Below are positions 18,055 through 28,472 of a DNA stretch of 64,000 bases, in pieces. The notes beneath the pieces are model-generated. The model did no database searches. It was given only the letters and a program-made list of their open reading frames with translations, and had not been told where the DNA came from. Both the position numbers and the translations under genes were made by a program. Source of the stretch: an uncultured Pelagibacteraceae bacterium (GTDB lineage: Bacteria; Pseudomonadota; Alphaproteobacteria; Pelagibacterales; Pelagibacteraceae); NCBI GenBank assembly GCA_902515205.1, contig CABXTU010000003.1, positions 1 to 64,000 of the forward strand, written 5' to 3'. Numbering within the stretch: the first letter of the stretch is position 1; every line of letters starts with the position of its first letter.

Positions 18055-20913
18055 ATGTTAAAAAATGCTCAAAAAGATTTTATTCAAAGGCATATAGGTC
18101 CATCAGAAAAGGAACAAGAAATAATGCTTAAAGAGCTTGGTTATAAAAGCTTAGGTAATTTGATAGAAAATACTGTACCAGAAAAAATTTTATTTAAGGA
18201 TAGTCTAGATATTGGTGATCCAAATTCTGAATATGAAGCTTTAAGGAAACTTAAGAATATTTCGAAGAAAAATAAAGTTTTTTCAAGTTTCATAGGTATG
18301 GGTTATTATGGAACATATACACCGTACGTAATCCTTAGAAATATATTGGAAAATCCAGGTTGGTATACCTCATATACTCCATATCAACCTGAAGTAGCTC
18401 AAGGTAGATTAGAAATGTTGCTGAATTTTCAACAAATGATTATTGATTTTACTGGGATGGATATAGCAAATGCCTCACTTTTAGATGAGGCTACTGCAGC
18501 AGCAGAAGCTATGGGATTAAGTTTTAGATTATCAAAAACTGAGACAAAAAAAGTTTTTGTTTCAAAAAATTGTCATCCTCAAACTATTGAAGTTATTAAA
18601 ACAAGGGCTGAGCCATTAGGATTAGAAATAATAGTTGGTGATGAAGATAAAGATATTAATCAAAATATTATTTGTGGTATACTTCAATATCCTGGAACTT
18701 TAGGAGATATAAAAGATCCAAGCGAGGCAATTAGTAAAATTCACAAAAATAATGGTAAAGCGGTTTTGGCCTGTGATTTACTTGCTTTAGCTAAACTTAA
18801 AACACCAGCAGAATTAGGTGCTGATATTGCTATAGGTAGTTCACAGAGATTTGGAATTCCAATGGGTTATGGAGGTCCTCATGCAGCTTTTTTTGCCACA
18901 AAAGATGAATTTAAAAGATCAATGCCTGGAAGAATAGTTGGAGTTTCAGTTGATAGACACGGTAAAAAAGCTTTTAGATTAGCTCTGCAGACCAGAGAAC
19001 AACATATTAGAAGAGATAAAGCTACAAGCAATATTTGTACAGCTCAAGCTTTGCTTGCAATAGTTTCGGCAGCTTATGCAGTTTATCATGGACCAAAAGG
19101 TATTAAAAAAATTGCTGAAACAGTTTCTCAACTTACAAAAAATTTTGCAGATAAATTAAAACAATCAGGCTATGAATTATACTCTGATAAATTTTTTGAT
19201 ACTGTCACAGTAAAAACGTTAGATAAAACAAATAAAATTTATAAAAATGCTTTAGATCAAGGTGTCAATATAAGAAAAGTTAATTCTGAATTATTAGCAG
19301 TATCTTTCGATGAACGAAAAAATTTATATAGAGCAAATCAACTATTAAAAATATTTAACTGTTCAGAAACAATTAAAGAAACAATGAATGAAAGTTTATC
19401 TAATTTACCAAAAAAGTTACTTCGAAGTTCTACTTATTTAGATCATCCAGTATTTAATAGCTATCATTCTGAAACAGAAATGCTTAGATATTTAAAAAAA
19501 TTAGAGGACTCTGATATAGCTCTGAATAGAACAATGATAGCTTTAGGTTCTTGTACAATGAAATTAAATGCAGTTTCAGAAATGACACCTGTGACATGGA
19601 AAGAGTTTTCACAACCACATCCATTTTCTCCAGTCGAACAGATGGACGGTTATAGAGAACTTTTTACCGATTTAAAAAATTGGTTAAGATCAATTACAGG
19701 TTTTTCTGGTATTTCTCTTCAACCAAACGCTGGCGCTCAAGGTGAATTTGCAGGACTAATGGTAATAAGAAGATTTCATGAAAAAAATGATGAGCTAAAT
19801 CGAAATGTCTGTTTAATACCAAGTTCAGCACATGGCACTAATCCGGCAAGTGCTCAAATGGTAGGTATGAAAGTCGTTGTTATTAAATGTGATGAGCAAG
19901 GAAATGTTGATTATCAAGATTTGAAAAAGAAAGCTGATGAACACTCAGAAAATTTGGCAGCCTTGATGGTAACATATCCTTCGACTCATGGTGTTTTTGA
20001 GGAAAAAATAACAGACATTTGTAACTTAATTCATAAACACGGTGGACAGGTATATATGGATGGAGCAAATTTAAATGCTTTAGTAGGAGTAGCAAAACCT
20101 GGAAATTTTGGACCAGATGTGTGTCATATTAATTTACATAAAACTTTTTGTATTCCACATGGAGGAGGTGGTCCAGGTATGGGTCCAATAGCATGTAAAA
20201 AACATTTAGAAATATTTTTACCCAAACATTCAGTAATTAAAGATTGTGGACCAGCAACAGGAATTGGAGCAGTATCAGCCGCTCCTTGGGGAAGTTCAAG
20301 TATTTTATCAATCTCATGGATGTATATTAAAATGATGGGATCAGAGGGTTTAAAAAAAGCGTCTCAAGTCGCAATTTTAAATGCAAATTATCTTGCTCAT
20401 AAATTGAAAGATTCATTCCCAATTTTGTATAAGGGAAAAAATGGCAACGTTGCGCATGAATGTATTATAGATATAAGAAGAATAAAAAAGGAGATTGGCA
20501 TTACGGAAGAAGACATAGCAAAAAGACTTATTGATTTTGGTTATCACGCACCCACAATGTCATGGCCAGTGGCTGGGACAATGATGATTGAACCTACAGA
20601 AAGTGAAAGTTTGAATGAAATTAATAGATTTTGCCTAACTTTAAAAAAGATTAGACAAGAAATTGATAAAGTTAAGTCAGGGGATTATGATAAAGTAGAC
20701 AATCCACTTAAAAATGCGCCACATACACACGTTGAATTAAGTTCTAACAAATGGGAACATATGTATGAAAGGGAAGAAGCTGCTTATCCTTCGGAAATTT
20801 TAAAAACAGTAAAGTACTGGCCTCCAGTTGGAAGAGTAGACAATGTCTATGGAGATAAAAATTTATTTTGTACTTGTCCATCTATGGATGAATATGAGGA
20901 CTCTGCAGCATAA
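18055..20913 (+). CDS. gcvP: Glycine dehydrogenase (decarboxylating), P protein
   Basis: 952-aa P protein: FIGMGYYGTYTPYVILRNILENPGWYTSYTPYQPEVAQGRLEML; PLP-Lys region NLHKTFCIPHGGGGPGMGP. Confidence 0.97.
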   Translation: MLKNAQKDFIQRHIGPSEKEQEIMLKELGYKSLGNLIENTVPEKILFKDSLDIGDPNSEYEALRKLKNISKKNKVFSSFIGMGYYGTYTPYVILRNILENPGWYTSYTPYQPEVAQGRLEMLLNFQQMIIDFTGMDIANASLLDEATAAAEAMGLSFRLSKTETKKVFVSKNCHPQTIEVIKTRAEPLGLEIIVGDEDKDINQNIICGILQYPGTLGDIKDPSEAISKIHKNNGKAVLACDLLALAKLKTPAELGADIAIGSSQRFGIPMGYGGPHAAFFATKDEFKRSMPGRIVGVSVDRHGKKAFRLALQTREQHIRRDKATSNICTAQALLAIVSAAYAVYHGPKGIKKIAETVSQLTKNFADKLKQSGYELYSDKFFDTVTVKTLDKTNKIYKNALDQGVNIRKVNSELLAVSFDERKNLYRANQLLKIFNCSETIKETMNESLSNLPKKLLRSSTYLDHPVFNSYHSETEMLRYLKKLEDSDIALNRTMIALGSCTMKLNAVSEMTPVTWKEFSQPHPFSPVEQMDGYRELFTDLKNWLRSITGFSGISLQPNAGAQGEFAGLMVIRRFHEKNDELNRNVCLIPSSAHGTNPASAQMVGMKVVVIKCDEQGNVDYQDLKKKADEHSENLAALMVTYPSTHGVFEEKITDICNLIHKHGGQVYMDGANLNALVGVAKPGNFGPDVCHINLHKTFCIPHGGGGPGMGPIACKKHLEIFLPKHSVIKDCGPATGIGAVSAAPWGSSSILSISWMYIKMMGSEGLKKASQVAILNANYLAHKLKDSFPILYKGKNGNVAHECIIDIRRIKKEIGITEEDIAKRLIDFGYHAPTMSWPVAGTMMIEPTESESLNEINRFCLTLKKIRQEIDKVKSGDYDKVDNPLKNAPHTHVELSSNKWEHMYEREEAAYPSEILKTVKYWPPVGRVDNVYGDKNLFCTCPSMDEYEDSAA

Positions 20914-20925
20914 ATTTTTTAATAA

Positions 20926-22164
20926 ATGAAAATAGCAGTAGTCGGTTCAGGCATTTCAGGTTTAAGTGCTGCATATTATTTATCAAAAAAAAATCATGTA
21001 GATCTTTTTGAAAAAGAGGATCGTTTTGGAGGACACTCTCATACTATAGATCTTAATTTTGGACCAAAAAAAATATCAGTAGATATAGGCTTTATTGTTT
21101 TTAATTTAAAAACTTATCCAAATTTAATTAATTTTTTTAAGGAAAATAAGATTGAAATAGAAAAAAGTAATATGTCTTTTTCAGTTTCAGTTGAAAATAC
21201 AAATTTTGAATATTGTGGGAAAGGTTTAAATGGTATTTTTTCAAATAAACTAAATTTATTTAATTTTAAATTCTTGAAAATGTTTTTTGACATTATTAAT
21301 TTTTATAAAAAATGTGATGATGTAAAAAATTTTGATGAAGGAATAACTCTTGGTGAGTATTTAACTATAAATAAATTATCAAAAGAATTTATAAACTATC
21401 ATTTAATACCTATGGTTTCAGCTATTTGGTCAATGCCTCCATATGAAGCTAGCAAAATGCCTTTGAAATTCTTTTTAAAATTTTTTCAAAATCATGGCTT
21501 ATTTAAACTGAAAGATAGACCACAATGGTACACTGTCGCCAACAGAAGTAGGGCGTATGTCCAAAAAATAATCTCAAATTTGAGTGGCGAACATTTTAAA
21601 AATTATACTGTTAAAAAAATTGTAAGTAATAAGTCTGGAGTAGATCTGTATTATGGTGGAGATAGTGAATTTTTTAATTATGATAAAGTTGTATTAGCAA
21701 CACATGCCGATGAGGCTTTATCAATTATAGAAAATCCATCAAAAGATGAAAAAAAAGTATTATCAAATTTTAATTATAAAGAAAACTTTGCTTATATCCA
21801 TACGGATGAAAAAATTATGCCTAAAAATAGAAACGCTTGGTGTTCATGGAATTCTTCAATGGATAAAGATAATGTTGAAAAAAATTCAATAACTTATTGG
21901 TTAAATTTATTGCAAAATTTAAAATGTAAAGAGAATATATTTTTGACTTTAAATCCTTACTTTGAATTAGATAAATCTAAAATACTAAAAAAAGTAAGAT
22001 TCACTCATCCTTATTTTGATCAATCTGCATTAAATTATCAATCTGAGCTCAAAAATTTGCAGAATAAAAGAAATATTCTTTTTTGTGGTAGTTATTTTGG
22101 TTATGGATTTCATGAAGATGGAATAAAATCATCTATTGAAATGCTAAAAAACTTTAATGACTAG
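20926..22164 (+). CDS. FAD-dependent oxidoreductase, NAD(P)/FAD-binding amine-oxidase-like (COG2907 type)
   Basis: GSGISGLSAAYYLSKKNHVDLFEKEDRFGGHSHTID; first gene of the DUF1365/Cfa cluster. Confidence 0.85.
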   Translation: MKIAVVGSGISGLSAAYYLSKKNHVDLFEKEDRFGGHSHTIDLNFGPKKISVDIGFIVFNLKTYPNLINFFKENKIEIEKSNMSFSVSVENTNFEYCGKGLNGIFSNKLNLFNFKFLKMFFDIINFYKKCDDVKNFDEGITLGEYLTINKLSKEFINYHLIPMVSAIWSMPPYEASKMPLKFFLKFFQNHGLFKLKDRPQWYTVANRSRAYVQKIISNLSGEHFKNYTVKKIVSNKSGVDLYYGGDSEFFNYDKVVLATHADEALSIIENPSKDEKKVLSNFNYKENFAYIHTDEKIMPKNRNAWCSWNSSMDKDNVEKNSITYWLNLLQNLKCKENIFLTLNPYFELDKSKILKKVRFTHPYFDQSALNYQSELKNLQNKRNILFCGSYFGYGFHEDGIKSSIEMLKNFND

Positions 22165-22918
22165 TTCAATTTACAATGGAACTGTAATACACAAAAGATT
22201 TAAACCTAAAGAACATTTTTTTAAATATAGTGTATTTTCATTTTTAATTGATTTAGCAGAATTAAATCATCTTAATAAAAAAATAAAATTTTTTTCATAT
22301 AATAAATTTAATCTTTTAAGTTTCTATGAAAAAGACCATGGTAATAGAGATGGTTCATCTTTAATAACATGGGTTAAAAAAAATTTAGATGATAACAATA
22401 TTAACTCAGAAGATGTGAACATAAAATTATTATGTTATCCAAGAATTTTGGGGTATGTATTCAATCCATTAAGTATATTTTATATTTATGATATTTATGG
22501 GAAATTGATATGTATTTTATATGAAGTAAAAAATACCTTCGGGGAACAACACACATATATATTTAAGGTAGAGGGTGACAAAAACCTCTATCAACATAAT
22601 TGCTCAAAAAAATTTCACGTTTCTCCTTTTATAGAAATGAATTGTAAATATTTTTTTAGACTTTTAAAGCCAGGAGAAAAAATTTCTGTAATAATTGATC
22701 AATATCAAGCAGATGAAAAAATATTATATGCATCTCAGGATGGTAAAAGAGTAGATTTTAACTCAAAAGAATTAATTAAATCTTATATAAAACACCCCTT
22801 AATGACATTTAAGATAATTTCAGCGATACATTTTGAAGCGTTCAAATTATGGATAAAAGGAATTAAGTATGTAAGAAGAAAACTTAAAATAAAAAATAAT
22901 ATTACTATTGAAAATTAA
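22157..22918 (+). CDS. DUF1365 family protein
   Basis: SSIYNGTVIHKRFKPKEHFFKYSVFSFLIDLAEL..., CYPRILGYVFNPLSIFYIYD...KNTFGEQHTYIF; lies between the FAD protein and Cfa. Confidence 0.85.
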   Translation: MTSSIYNGTVIHKRFKPKEHFFKYSVFSFLIDLAELNHLNKKIKFFSYNKFNLLSFYEKDHGNRDGSSLITWVKKNLDDNNINSEDVNIKLLCYPRILGYVFNPLSIFYIYDIYGKLICILYEVKNTFGEQHTYIFKVEGDKNLYQHNCSKKFHVSPFIEMNCKYFFRLLKPGEKISVIIDQYQADEKILYASQDGKRVDFNSKELIKSYIKHPLMTFKIISAIHFEAFKLWIKGIKYVRRKLKIKNNITIEN

Positions 22919-24096
22919 TGAATCTATTTAGAATTTCAGACATAATTGTATTTAATACTTTGAAAAATATTAAATATGGTTATTTGGAAATCATTAATCA
23001 TAACGGTGATTTATTAAGATTTGGTAATCCAAACGAATTACTAAAAGCATATCTTGAGATAAAGAGACCTAATTTTACTTTTAATCTTATTAAAGGAGGG
23101 AGTGTGGGACTCGCTGAATCTTATATGAGGAATGAATTTGAAACTAAAAATTTATCTAATTTAATTGAATTAACAGCTAGAAATATTAAGCAAATTCACA
23201 AATTTTCGGGTTTGCTTGACTTATCATTTATTAATTTTTTGAAAAGAATGTTTTTTAAAAATACAAGAAATAGGAGTAAAGAAAATATAGCCAAACACTA
23301 TGATCTAGGTAACGAATTTTTTTCACTTTGGCTTGATAAAACATTAACCTATTCAAGTGCAATTTTTGATGAAAAAAATAAAGATTTAACAGATGCTCAA
23401 AATAATAAATATCAAAAATTGATAGATTTAATTAAACCCAGTTGTGGTGATAAAATTTTAGAAATTGGATGTGGCTGGGGTGGGTTTGCTGAGTATCTTG
23501 GAAAAAAATATGATGTAAAACTTGATTGTATTACAATTTCAAAGAAACAGTTTCAATATGCTAAAGAGAGAATTCATAAATGTGGCTTAAGTGAAAAAGT
23601 TAATATTGAGATTAAAGATTATAGAGATTTAAAAGATAGATATAATTCGATAGCATCGATTGAAATGATTGAAGCTGTAGGCCAAAATTATTTAGAAAGT
23701 TATTTCAGGACTATTAAAAATAATCTCTCGAATAGTGGAAAGGCTGCTATCCAAGCTATTACTATTGATGATAATTTGTTTGATAGATACAAAAATAAAG
23801 AGGATTTTATTCAAAAATATATTTTTCCAGGAGGATTCCTACCTAATAAAAATAGTATAAATAAATATGTTTCTGATAATGGTTTGACTATAAAATCATA
23901 TGAGTCTTTTGCTGATCATTATTCCAATACATTGTCAATATGGAGAAATGAGTTCAATAAAAAATGGGATCAAATTAAAAATCAAGGTTTTGATTTGACT
24001 TTTAAAAGGATGTGGGAATTTTACTTATGCTATTGTGAAGCTGGTTTTAAGTCAAAGAATATTGATTTAATACAATTTTCAATTCAAAATAAATAG
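22918..24096 (+). CDS. Cyclopropane-fatty-acyl-phospholipid synthase-like SAM methyltransferase
   Basis: ENIAKHYDLGNEFFSLWLDKTLTYSSAIF, ILEIGCGWGGFAEYLGKKYDV, IEMIEAVGQNYLESYF, YIFPGGFLPN. Confidence 0.9.
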   Translation: MNLFRISDIIVFNTLKNIKYGYLEIINHNGDLLRFGNPNELLKAYLEIKRPNFTFNLIKGGSVGLAESYMRNEFETKNLSNLIELTARNIKQIHKFSGLLDLSFINFLKRMFFKNTRNRSKENIAKHYDLGNEFFSLWLDKTLTYSSAIFDEKNKDLTDAQNNKYQKLIDLIKPSCGDKILEIGCGWGGFAEYLGKKYDVKLDCITISKKQFQYAKERIHKCGLSEKVNIEIKDYRDLKDRYNSIASIEMIEAVGQNYLESYFRTIKNNLSNSGKAAIQAITIDDNLFDRYKNKEDFIQKYIFPGGFLPNKNSINKYVSDNGLTIKSYESFADHYSNTLSIWRNEFNKKWDQIKNQGFDLTFKRMWEFYLCYCEAGFKSKNIDLIQFSIQNK

Positions 24097-24107
24097 GAAA
24101 TAAAGTT

Positions 24108-24656
24108 ATGTCAGATATGAAATTATATAAATCAATTTTATTGATAATTTGTTTAATCTTAACTACAAGTTGTTCTAAAAACAGTTCTATGAAACCAGAA
24201 GATTTTCAAAATAAAGAACCAAGATTAATCATTGAAGAGTATTTGTCTGGGAATGTTAAAGCATGGGGTGTGCTTCAGAATAGATCTGGAAAAGTTACAA
24301 GACAATTTTCTGCTAATCTCAATGGTAAGTGGGATGGTAAAGAGTTAATACTTGATGAAAAATTTAATTGGGATGATGGTGAAGTTCAAGACCGTCAATG
24401 GAAAATAACTAAAATTGATGATAATAATTACGAGGGCACTGCTGGCGATGTTGTTGGTAAAGCTAAAGGTTATTCTTATGGTCCAGCTTTTAAGTTTGAA
24501 TATGTTTTACTTGTACCAGTTAAGGGTAAAGAGATGAAAATAACATTCGATGATTGGATTTTTAAGCAAGATGATCGTGTAGCAATTAATCGAGCAACAA
24601 TGACTAAATTTGGTTTTAAGGTCGCTGAATTAACAGTAGTGTTTGTAAAAGATTAA
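24108..24656 (+). CDS. DUF3833 family lipoprotein
   Basis: Lipobox LTTSC; FSANLNGKWDGKELILDEKFNWDDGEVQDRQWKI..., in the standard Cfa neighbourhood. Confidence 0.8.
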   Translation: MSDMKLYKSILLIICLILTTSCSKNSSMKPEDFQNKEPRLIIEEYLSGNVKAWGVLQNRSGKVTRQFSANLNGKWDGKELILDEKFNWDDGEVQDRQWKITKIDDNNYEGTAGDVVGKAKGYSYGPAFKFEYVLLVPVKGKEMKITFDDWIFKQDDRVAINRATMTKFGFKVAELTVVFVKD

Positions 24657-25414
24657 TCCTTCTTTTGATGTTTTGTCATTTTTCCTATTAAACTAAAATA
24701 GATTTTGCTTGGTAAGAAATTAAGTGTCTTAAGAATTAGAGTTAAAGCTTTAGGAAAATGAATTTCAAAAACATCTTTATTTACTAAGCCATCATAAATT
24801 TTTTCAGCAGCATATTCAGTGGTTTTTAAAAAAGGCATTTTAAAATCATTTTTGTCTGTCATAGGTGTTTTTATAAAACCAGGGCTAACTAAACAAACCC
24901 GAACATTTGATTTTTTAAAATCAAAGTATAAACTTTCCGCTAAATTATTGAGAGCAGATTTTGAAGGTCCGTATCCAGTTGAGTTAGGTAATCCCCTATA
25001 TCCTGCAATAGATGAGACAATTGTTATAATTCCACTTTTTTTATTTTTAAAATATTCTTCTACTGCTTTTATGCTATTAAGTGTTCCAAAAAAATTTATT
25101 TTAAAAACATCTTCTATTTGTTCAACATCGATATTTTTTTCCTTTTTTGGATCCCATGTCCCAGTTGAAAAAAAACAAATATCAATATTTTGAAATTTAT
25201 TTTTTATTTCTTCAAAAACTTCTTTGCACTTCGATTTATCTGTGACATCAAGCGGAAATCCATAAATATTTTTGTTATTATCTGAGATCTCCTTAAGAAG
25301 AGCATCTCTTCTTGCAGAAATTGCAACATTCCAACCTTCGTTGGCAAATTTAATCGCTAAAGCTTTGCCAATGCCTGTACTTCCACCTGTTATCCAAATT
25401 GTTTTTTTATTCAT
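24653..25414 (-). CDS. SDR family oxidoreductase
   Basis: TGGSTGIGKALA, catalytic GYGPSKSAL, SSIAGYRG. Confidence 0.85.
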   Translation of the reverse strand: MNKKTIWITGGSTGIGKALAIKFANEGWNVAISARRDALLKEISDNNKNIYGFPLDVTDKSKCKEVFEEIKNKFQNIDICFFSTGTWDPKKEKNIDVEQIEDVFKINFFGTLNSIKAVEEYFKNKKSGIITIVSSIAGYRGLPNSTGYGPSKSALNNLAESLYFDFKKSNVRVCLVSPGFIKTPMTDKNDFKMPFLKTTEYAAEKIYDGLVNKDVFEIHFPKALTLILKTLNFLPSKIYFSLIGKMTKHQKKD

Positions 25415-25420
25415 TATATA

Positions 25421-25906
25421 GTGATGTATAATACTAATATGCCCAAAAATAAATTTTTATCATTTTTATTTTTTCTTATAATTACTTTTTCTGCCTCATT
25501 TATAGGGGGATTTGTCACAATTAGTTATAAAGAGCCTTGGTATTCTCAATTAATTAAATCAAATTACAATCCACCTGACTGGATTTTTGCTCCTGTATGG
25601 ACAACCTTATATTTAATGATGGCATTAGCAATTTGGATTTTTTGGAATAGTAAAAAAAGAGATATTAACACGATATACATTTATTTATTTCATATATTTT
25701 TTAATACAACTTGGAGTATTGCTTTTTTTGCTTTGCATAATATTCTACTTGCATTATTAAATTTAATTATTTTAATTAGTTTTATAATCATTCTTATTTT
25801 AAGGTTTAGACGTGTCAATTTAGTGAGTTATTATCTCATGATTCCTTATTTACTTTGGACTTCCTATGCCTTATTCCTAAACCTAAGTTTGTATATATTA
25901 AATTAA
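25421..25906 (+). CDS. TspO/MBR family protein
   Basis: SYKEPWYSQLIKSNYNPPDWIFAPVWTTLYLMMALAIW..., TspO five-TM pattern. True start may be the downstream Met at MPKNK. Confidence 0.88.
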   Translation: MMYNTNMPKNKFLSFLFFLIITFSASFIGGFVTISYKEPWYSQLIKSNYNPPDWIFAPVWTTLYLMMALAIWIFWNSKKRDINTIYIYLFHIFFNTTWSIAFFALHNILLALLNLIILISFIIILILRFRRVNLVSYYLMIPYLLWTSYALFLNLSLYILN

Positions 25907-25907
25907 A

Positions 25908-27011
25908 ATGGATGATGTTGTAATAATAGGAGGTGGAATAATTGGTACATCCACAGCATATTTTTTATCAAAAGAAGGAAGAAAAGTTAAAGTAATTGAA
26001 AGAGATCCCACCTATAAAACTGCATCTTTCCCTTTATCTCTTGGTGGTTTTAGAAGACAATTTTATCAAACAGAAAATATTCTTCTTGGAAAGTTTGCAC
26101 GAGAATTTATTTTGCAAATACCTAATTTACTTAAAACAGAGAAAAATCCAAAACCAACTGCTAGCATGGTTCCTAATGGCTATTTATTAATGTTTGGTCC
26201 AGAACATGCAGAGGAACAATATAAAGCTCTAAAAAATCATAAAAAATGTGAGGCAGGTACAAAAAATATTAAAGGATCAGAATTAAAAAACTTTTTTCCT
26301 TATATAAATAATGAGGGTATAGAAACAGCAACTTTTACTGATAATCAAAGTGAAGGATGGATTGATCCTTTTATGTTTCATGGTGCTTTAAAAAGTAAAG
26401 CAATGGAGTTAGGAGCGGTATTTGTAAAAGGTGATGTAAAATCTCTTTCAGAGATAAAAGCAAAGATAATTATTTCTGCTGCAGGATGTTGGACTAAAGA
26501 ATTACTTGAAGATATACCTGTAGAGCCACAAAAACATACTGTTTTTAAAGTAAAATGCCCAAAACATATTCCAGAAATGCCATTAATGGGTGACTTAACT
26601 TCAGGAGTTTACTGGAGACCTGAGGGAAAAGAATATCTTGCTGGGTCACCAAAGTCAGTTTTTAATGCAAAAGATCTAGAACCTGCTTGGGAAGATTTTG
26701 AAGAATTAGTATGGCCAGCTCTTGCTAAAAGAATACCGTCCTTTGAGGAACTGAAATTAACTGGTGGTTGGGCTGGATATTATGATTGTAATAGACTAGA
26801 TAATAATGCAGTAGTAGGTAAACATCCTAAATTTGATAATGTTTATCTTGCAACTGGTTTTACTGGAAGGGGGCTTATGCAAGCCCCGGGAATAGGAAGA
26901 GCTTTAACTGAATTGATTACAACGGGCGCATATCAATCAATTGATATATCAAATATGGCAGTAGAAAGAGTTTTAGGAAAAGAAGCAAGAACTGAACCTT
27001 ATGTTCTTTAA
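25908..27011 (+). CDS. FAD-dependent oxidoreductase (DAO/sarcosine-oxidase-like family)
   Basis: VVIIGGGIIGTSTAYFLSKEGRKVKVIERD, C-terminal GFTGRGLMQAPGIGRALTELITTG. Confidence 0.78.
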   Translation: MDDVVIIGGGIIGTSTAYFLSKEGRKVKVIERDPTYKTASFPLSLGGFRRQFYQTENILLGKFAREFILQIPNLLKTEKNPKPTASMVPNGYLLMFGPEHAEEQYKALKNHKKCEAGTKNIKGSELKNFFPYINNEGIETATFTDNQSEGWIDPFMFHGALKSKAMELGAVFVKGDVKSLSEIKAKIIISAAGCWTKELLEDIPVEPQKHTVFKVKCPKHIPEMPLMGDLTSGVYWRPEGKEYLAGSPKSVFNAKDLEPAWEDFEELVWPALAKRIPSFEELKLTGGWAGYYDCNRLDNNAVVGKHPKFDNVYLATGFTGRGLMQAPGIGRALTELITTGAYQSIDISNMAVERVLGKEARTEPYVL

Positions 27012-28466
27012 TTAAGTTCCGCAAAAAGTTTGATATTTTTCTTTAAGTACAGAAGGTATTTGATACTCGAAAATACCTTTTTTTTTGTTATATGGATTTT
27101 TTAAAACTTCTATAAGTTGAATGACTGGTTTAAAATTATTCTTATTAGCGGCATCAAGTGCTTCTTCCACTTTATGATTTCGAGGAATTACTGAAGGATT
27201 AAAACTTCTCATTAGTTTTAAATATTTTTCAGGGGATGAGTTATTAATCTTTAATCTTTCAAGCCATCTTAGTTTCCAATTTTTAAAATTTATATCCTCG
27301 TAATTCTTATTTTCTTGGATTTTTTCACCCATCAGATAACAAAAAGTATTTGTATAATCATTTTTTTTTTCATGCATCCAGGTAAGTAAATCTAGTATTA
27401 AAAATTTATCATTTTTATCTGTTCCGAATAAACCTAGTTTATTTTTCATCATGTTAAGCCATTTTTCCTCATATTTTTTTTCAAAAGAATTAATTATATC
27501 AGTTGCATCTTTAATTGCATGATCCTGTTTATCCTGAATTAATGGAATAAGACATTCAGCTAATCTGGCAAGGTTCCATTTTGTAATAATAGGTTGATTA
27601 CAATATGCATATCTTCCCATTTGATCTATAGAACTAAATACAGTTTTTGGATCATAATCATCCATAAAGGCACAAGGACCGTAATCAATAGTTTCACCTG
27701 AAATACTCATATTATCAGTATTCATTACTCCATGAATGAAACCAACTCTCATCCAATTTACCACAAGATCAATTTGTTTCTCTAAAACAATTTTTAAAAA
27801 ATCGGTAGCTTTATTTTTAGAATTTTCAATATTTGGAAAATGTCTCCTGATTACATAATCTAATAATGTTCTTAATTCATCTTTTTTATTTCTGGCAGCA
27901 ATATATTGAAAAGTACCAACTCTTATATGACTCGAGGCTACTCTTGTAAGTATTGCTCCTTTTAAACAATTTTCTCTAATTACATCCTCACCTGTTTTAA
28001 CTACAGCTAAACTTCTTGTTGTTGGAATATTCAAGCAATGCATTGACTCACTTATAATATATTCTCTTAACATTGGACCCAAAGCCGCTCGACCATCACC
28101 ATTTCTCGAAAAAGCAGTTTTTCCTGAGCCTTTAAATTGGATATCATATCTATTTTTATTTTTTGACAAATGTTCCCCAATCAGAACCGCTCTTCCATCC
28201 CCTAACATTGTAAAATGACCAAATTGATGACCAGCATATGCTTGAGCAATAGAATTACTGCTTTCAGGCAATTCATTGCCTGCAAATAAAGCAGATAATT
28301 TAGCCTTATCGACATTTGAAAAATTCAAATCAAGGTCTTTAGCCAAATTTTCATTCATTATTACTAATTCAGGATTTTCTACTTTAACTGGTTCAATGTT
28401 TTCCTTAAATGAATCAGGAAGTCTAGAATATGAGTTATCAAAATTCCAATTAATATTACTATTCAT
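27012..28466 (-). CDS. selO: Protein adenylyltransferase SelO (YdiU/UPF0061)
   Basis: AQAYAGHQFGHFTMLGDGRAVLIGE, IQFKGSGKTAFSRNGDGRAALGPMLREYIISE, GVMNTDNMSISGETIDYGPCAFMD. Confidence 0.92.
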   Translation of the reverse strand: MNSNINWNFDNSYSRLPDSFKENIEPVKVENPELVIMNENLAKDLDLNFSNVDKAKLSALFAGNELPESSNSIAQAYAGHQFGHFTMLGDGRAVLIGEHLSKNKNRYDIQFKGSGKTAFSRNGDGRAALGPMLREYIISESMHCLNIPTTRSLAVVKTGEDVIRENCLKGAILTRVASSHIRVGTFQYIAARNKKDELRTLLDYVIRRHFPNIENSKNKATDFLKIVLEKQIDLVVNWMRVGFIHGVMNTDNMSISGETIDYGPCAFMDDYDPKTVFSSIDQMGRYAYCNQPIITKWNLARLAECLIPLIQDKQDHAIKDATDIINSFEKKYEEKWLNMMKNKLGLFGTDKNDKFLILDLLTWMHEKKNDYTNTFCYLMGEKIQENKNYEDINFKNWKLRWLERLKINNSSPEKYLKLMRSFNPSVIPRNHKVEEALDAANKNNFKPVIQLIEVLKNPYNKKKGIFEYQIPSVLKEKYQTFCGT

Positions 28467-28472
28467 AAAATA

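Noticed and set aside
24819-25193. 124-aa plus-strand ORF antisense to the SDR gene
   Set aside because: Fully inside the SDR gene, no recognisable domain.
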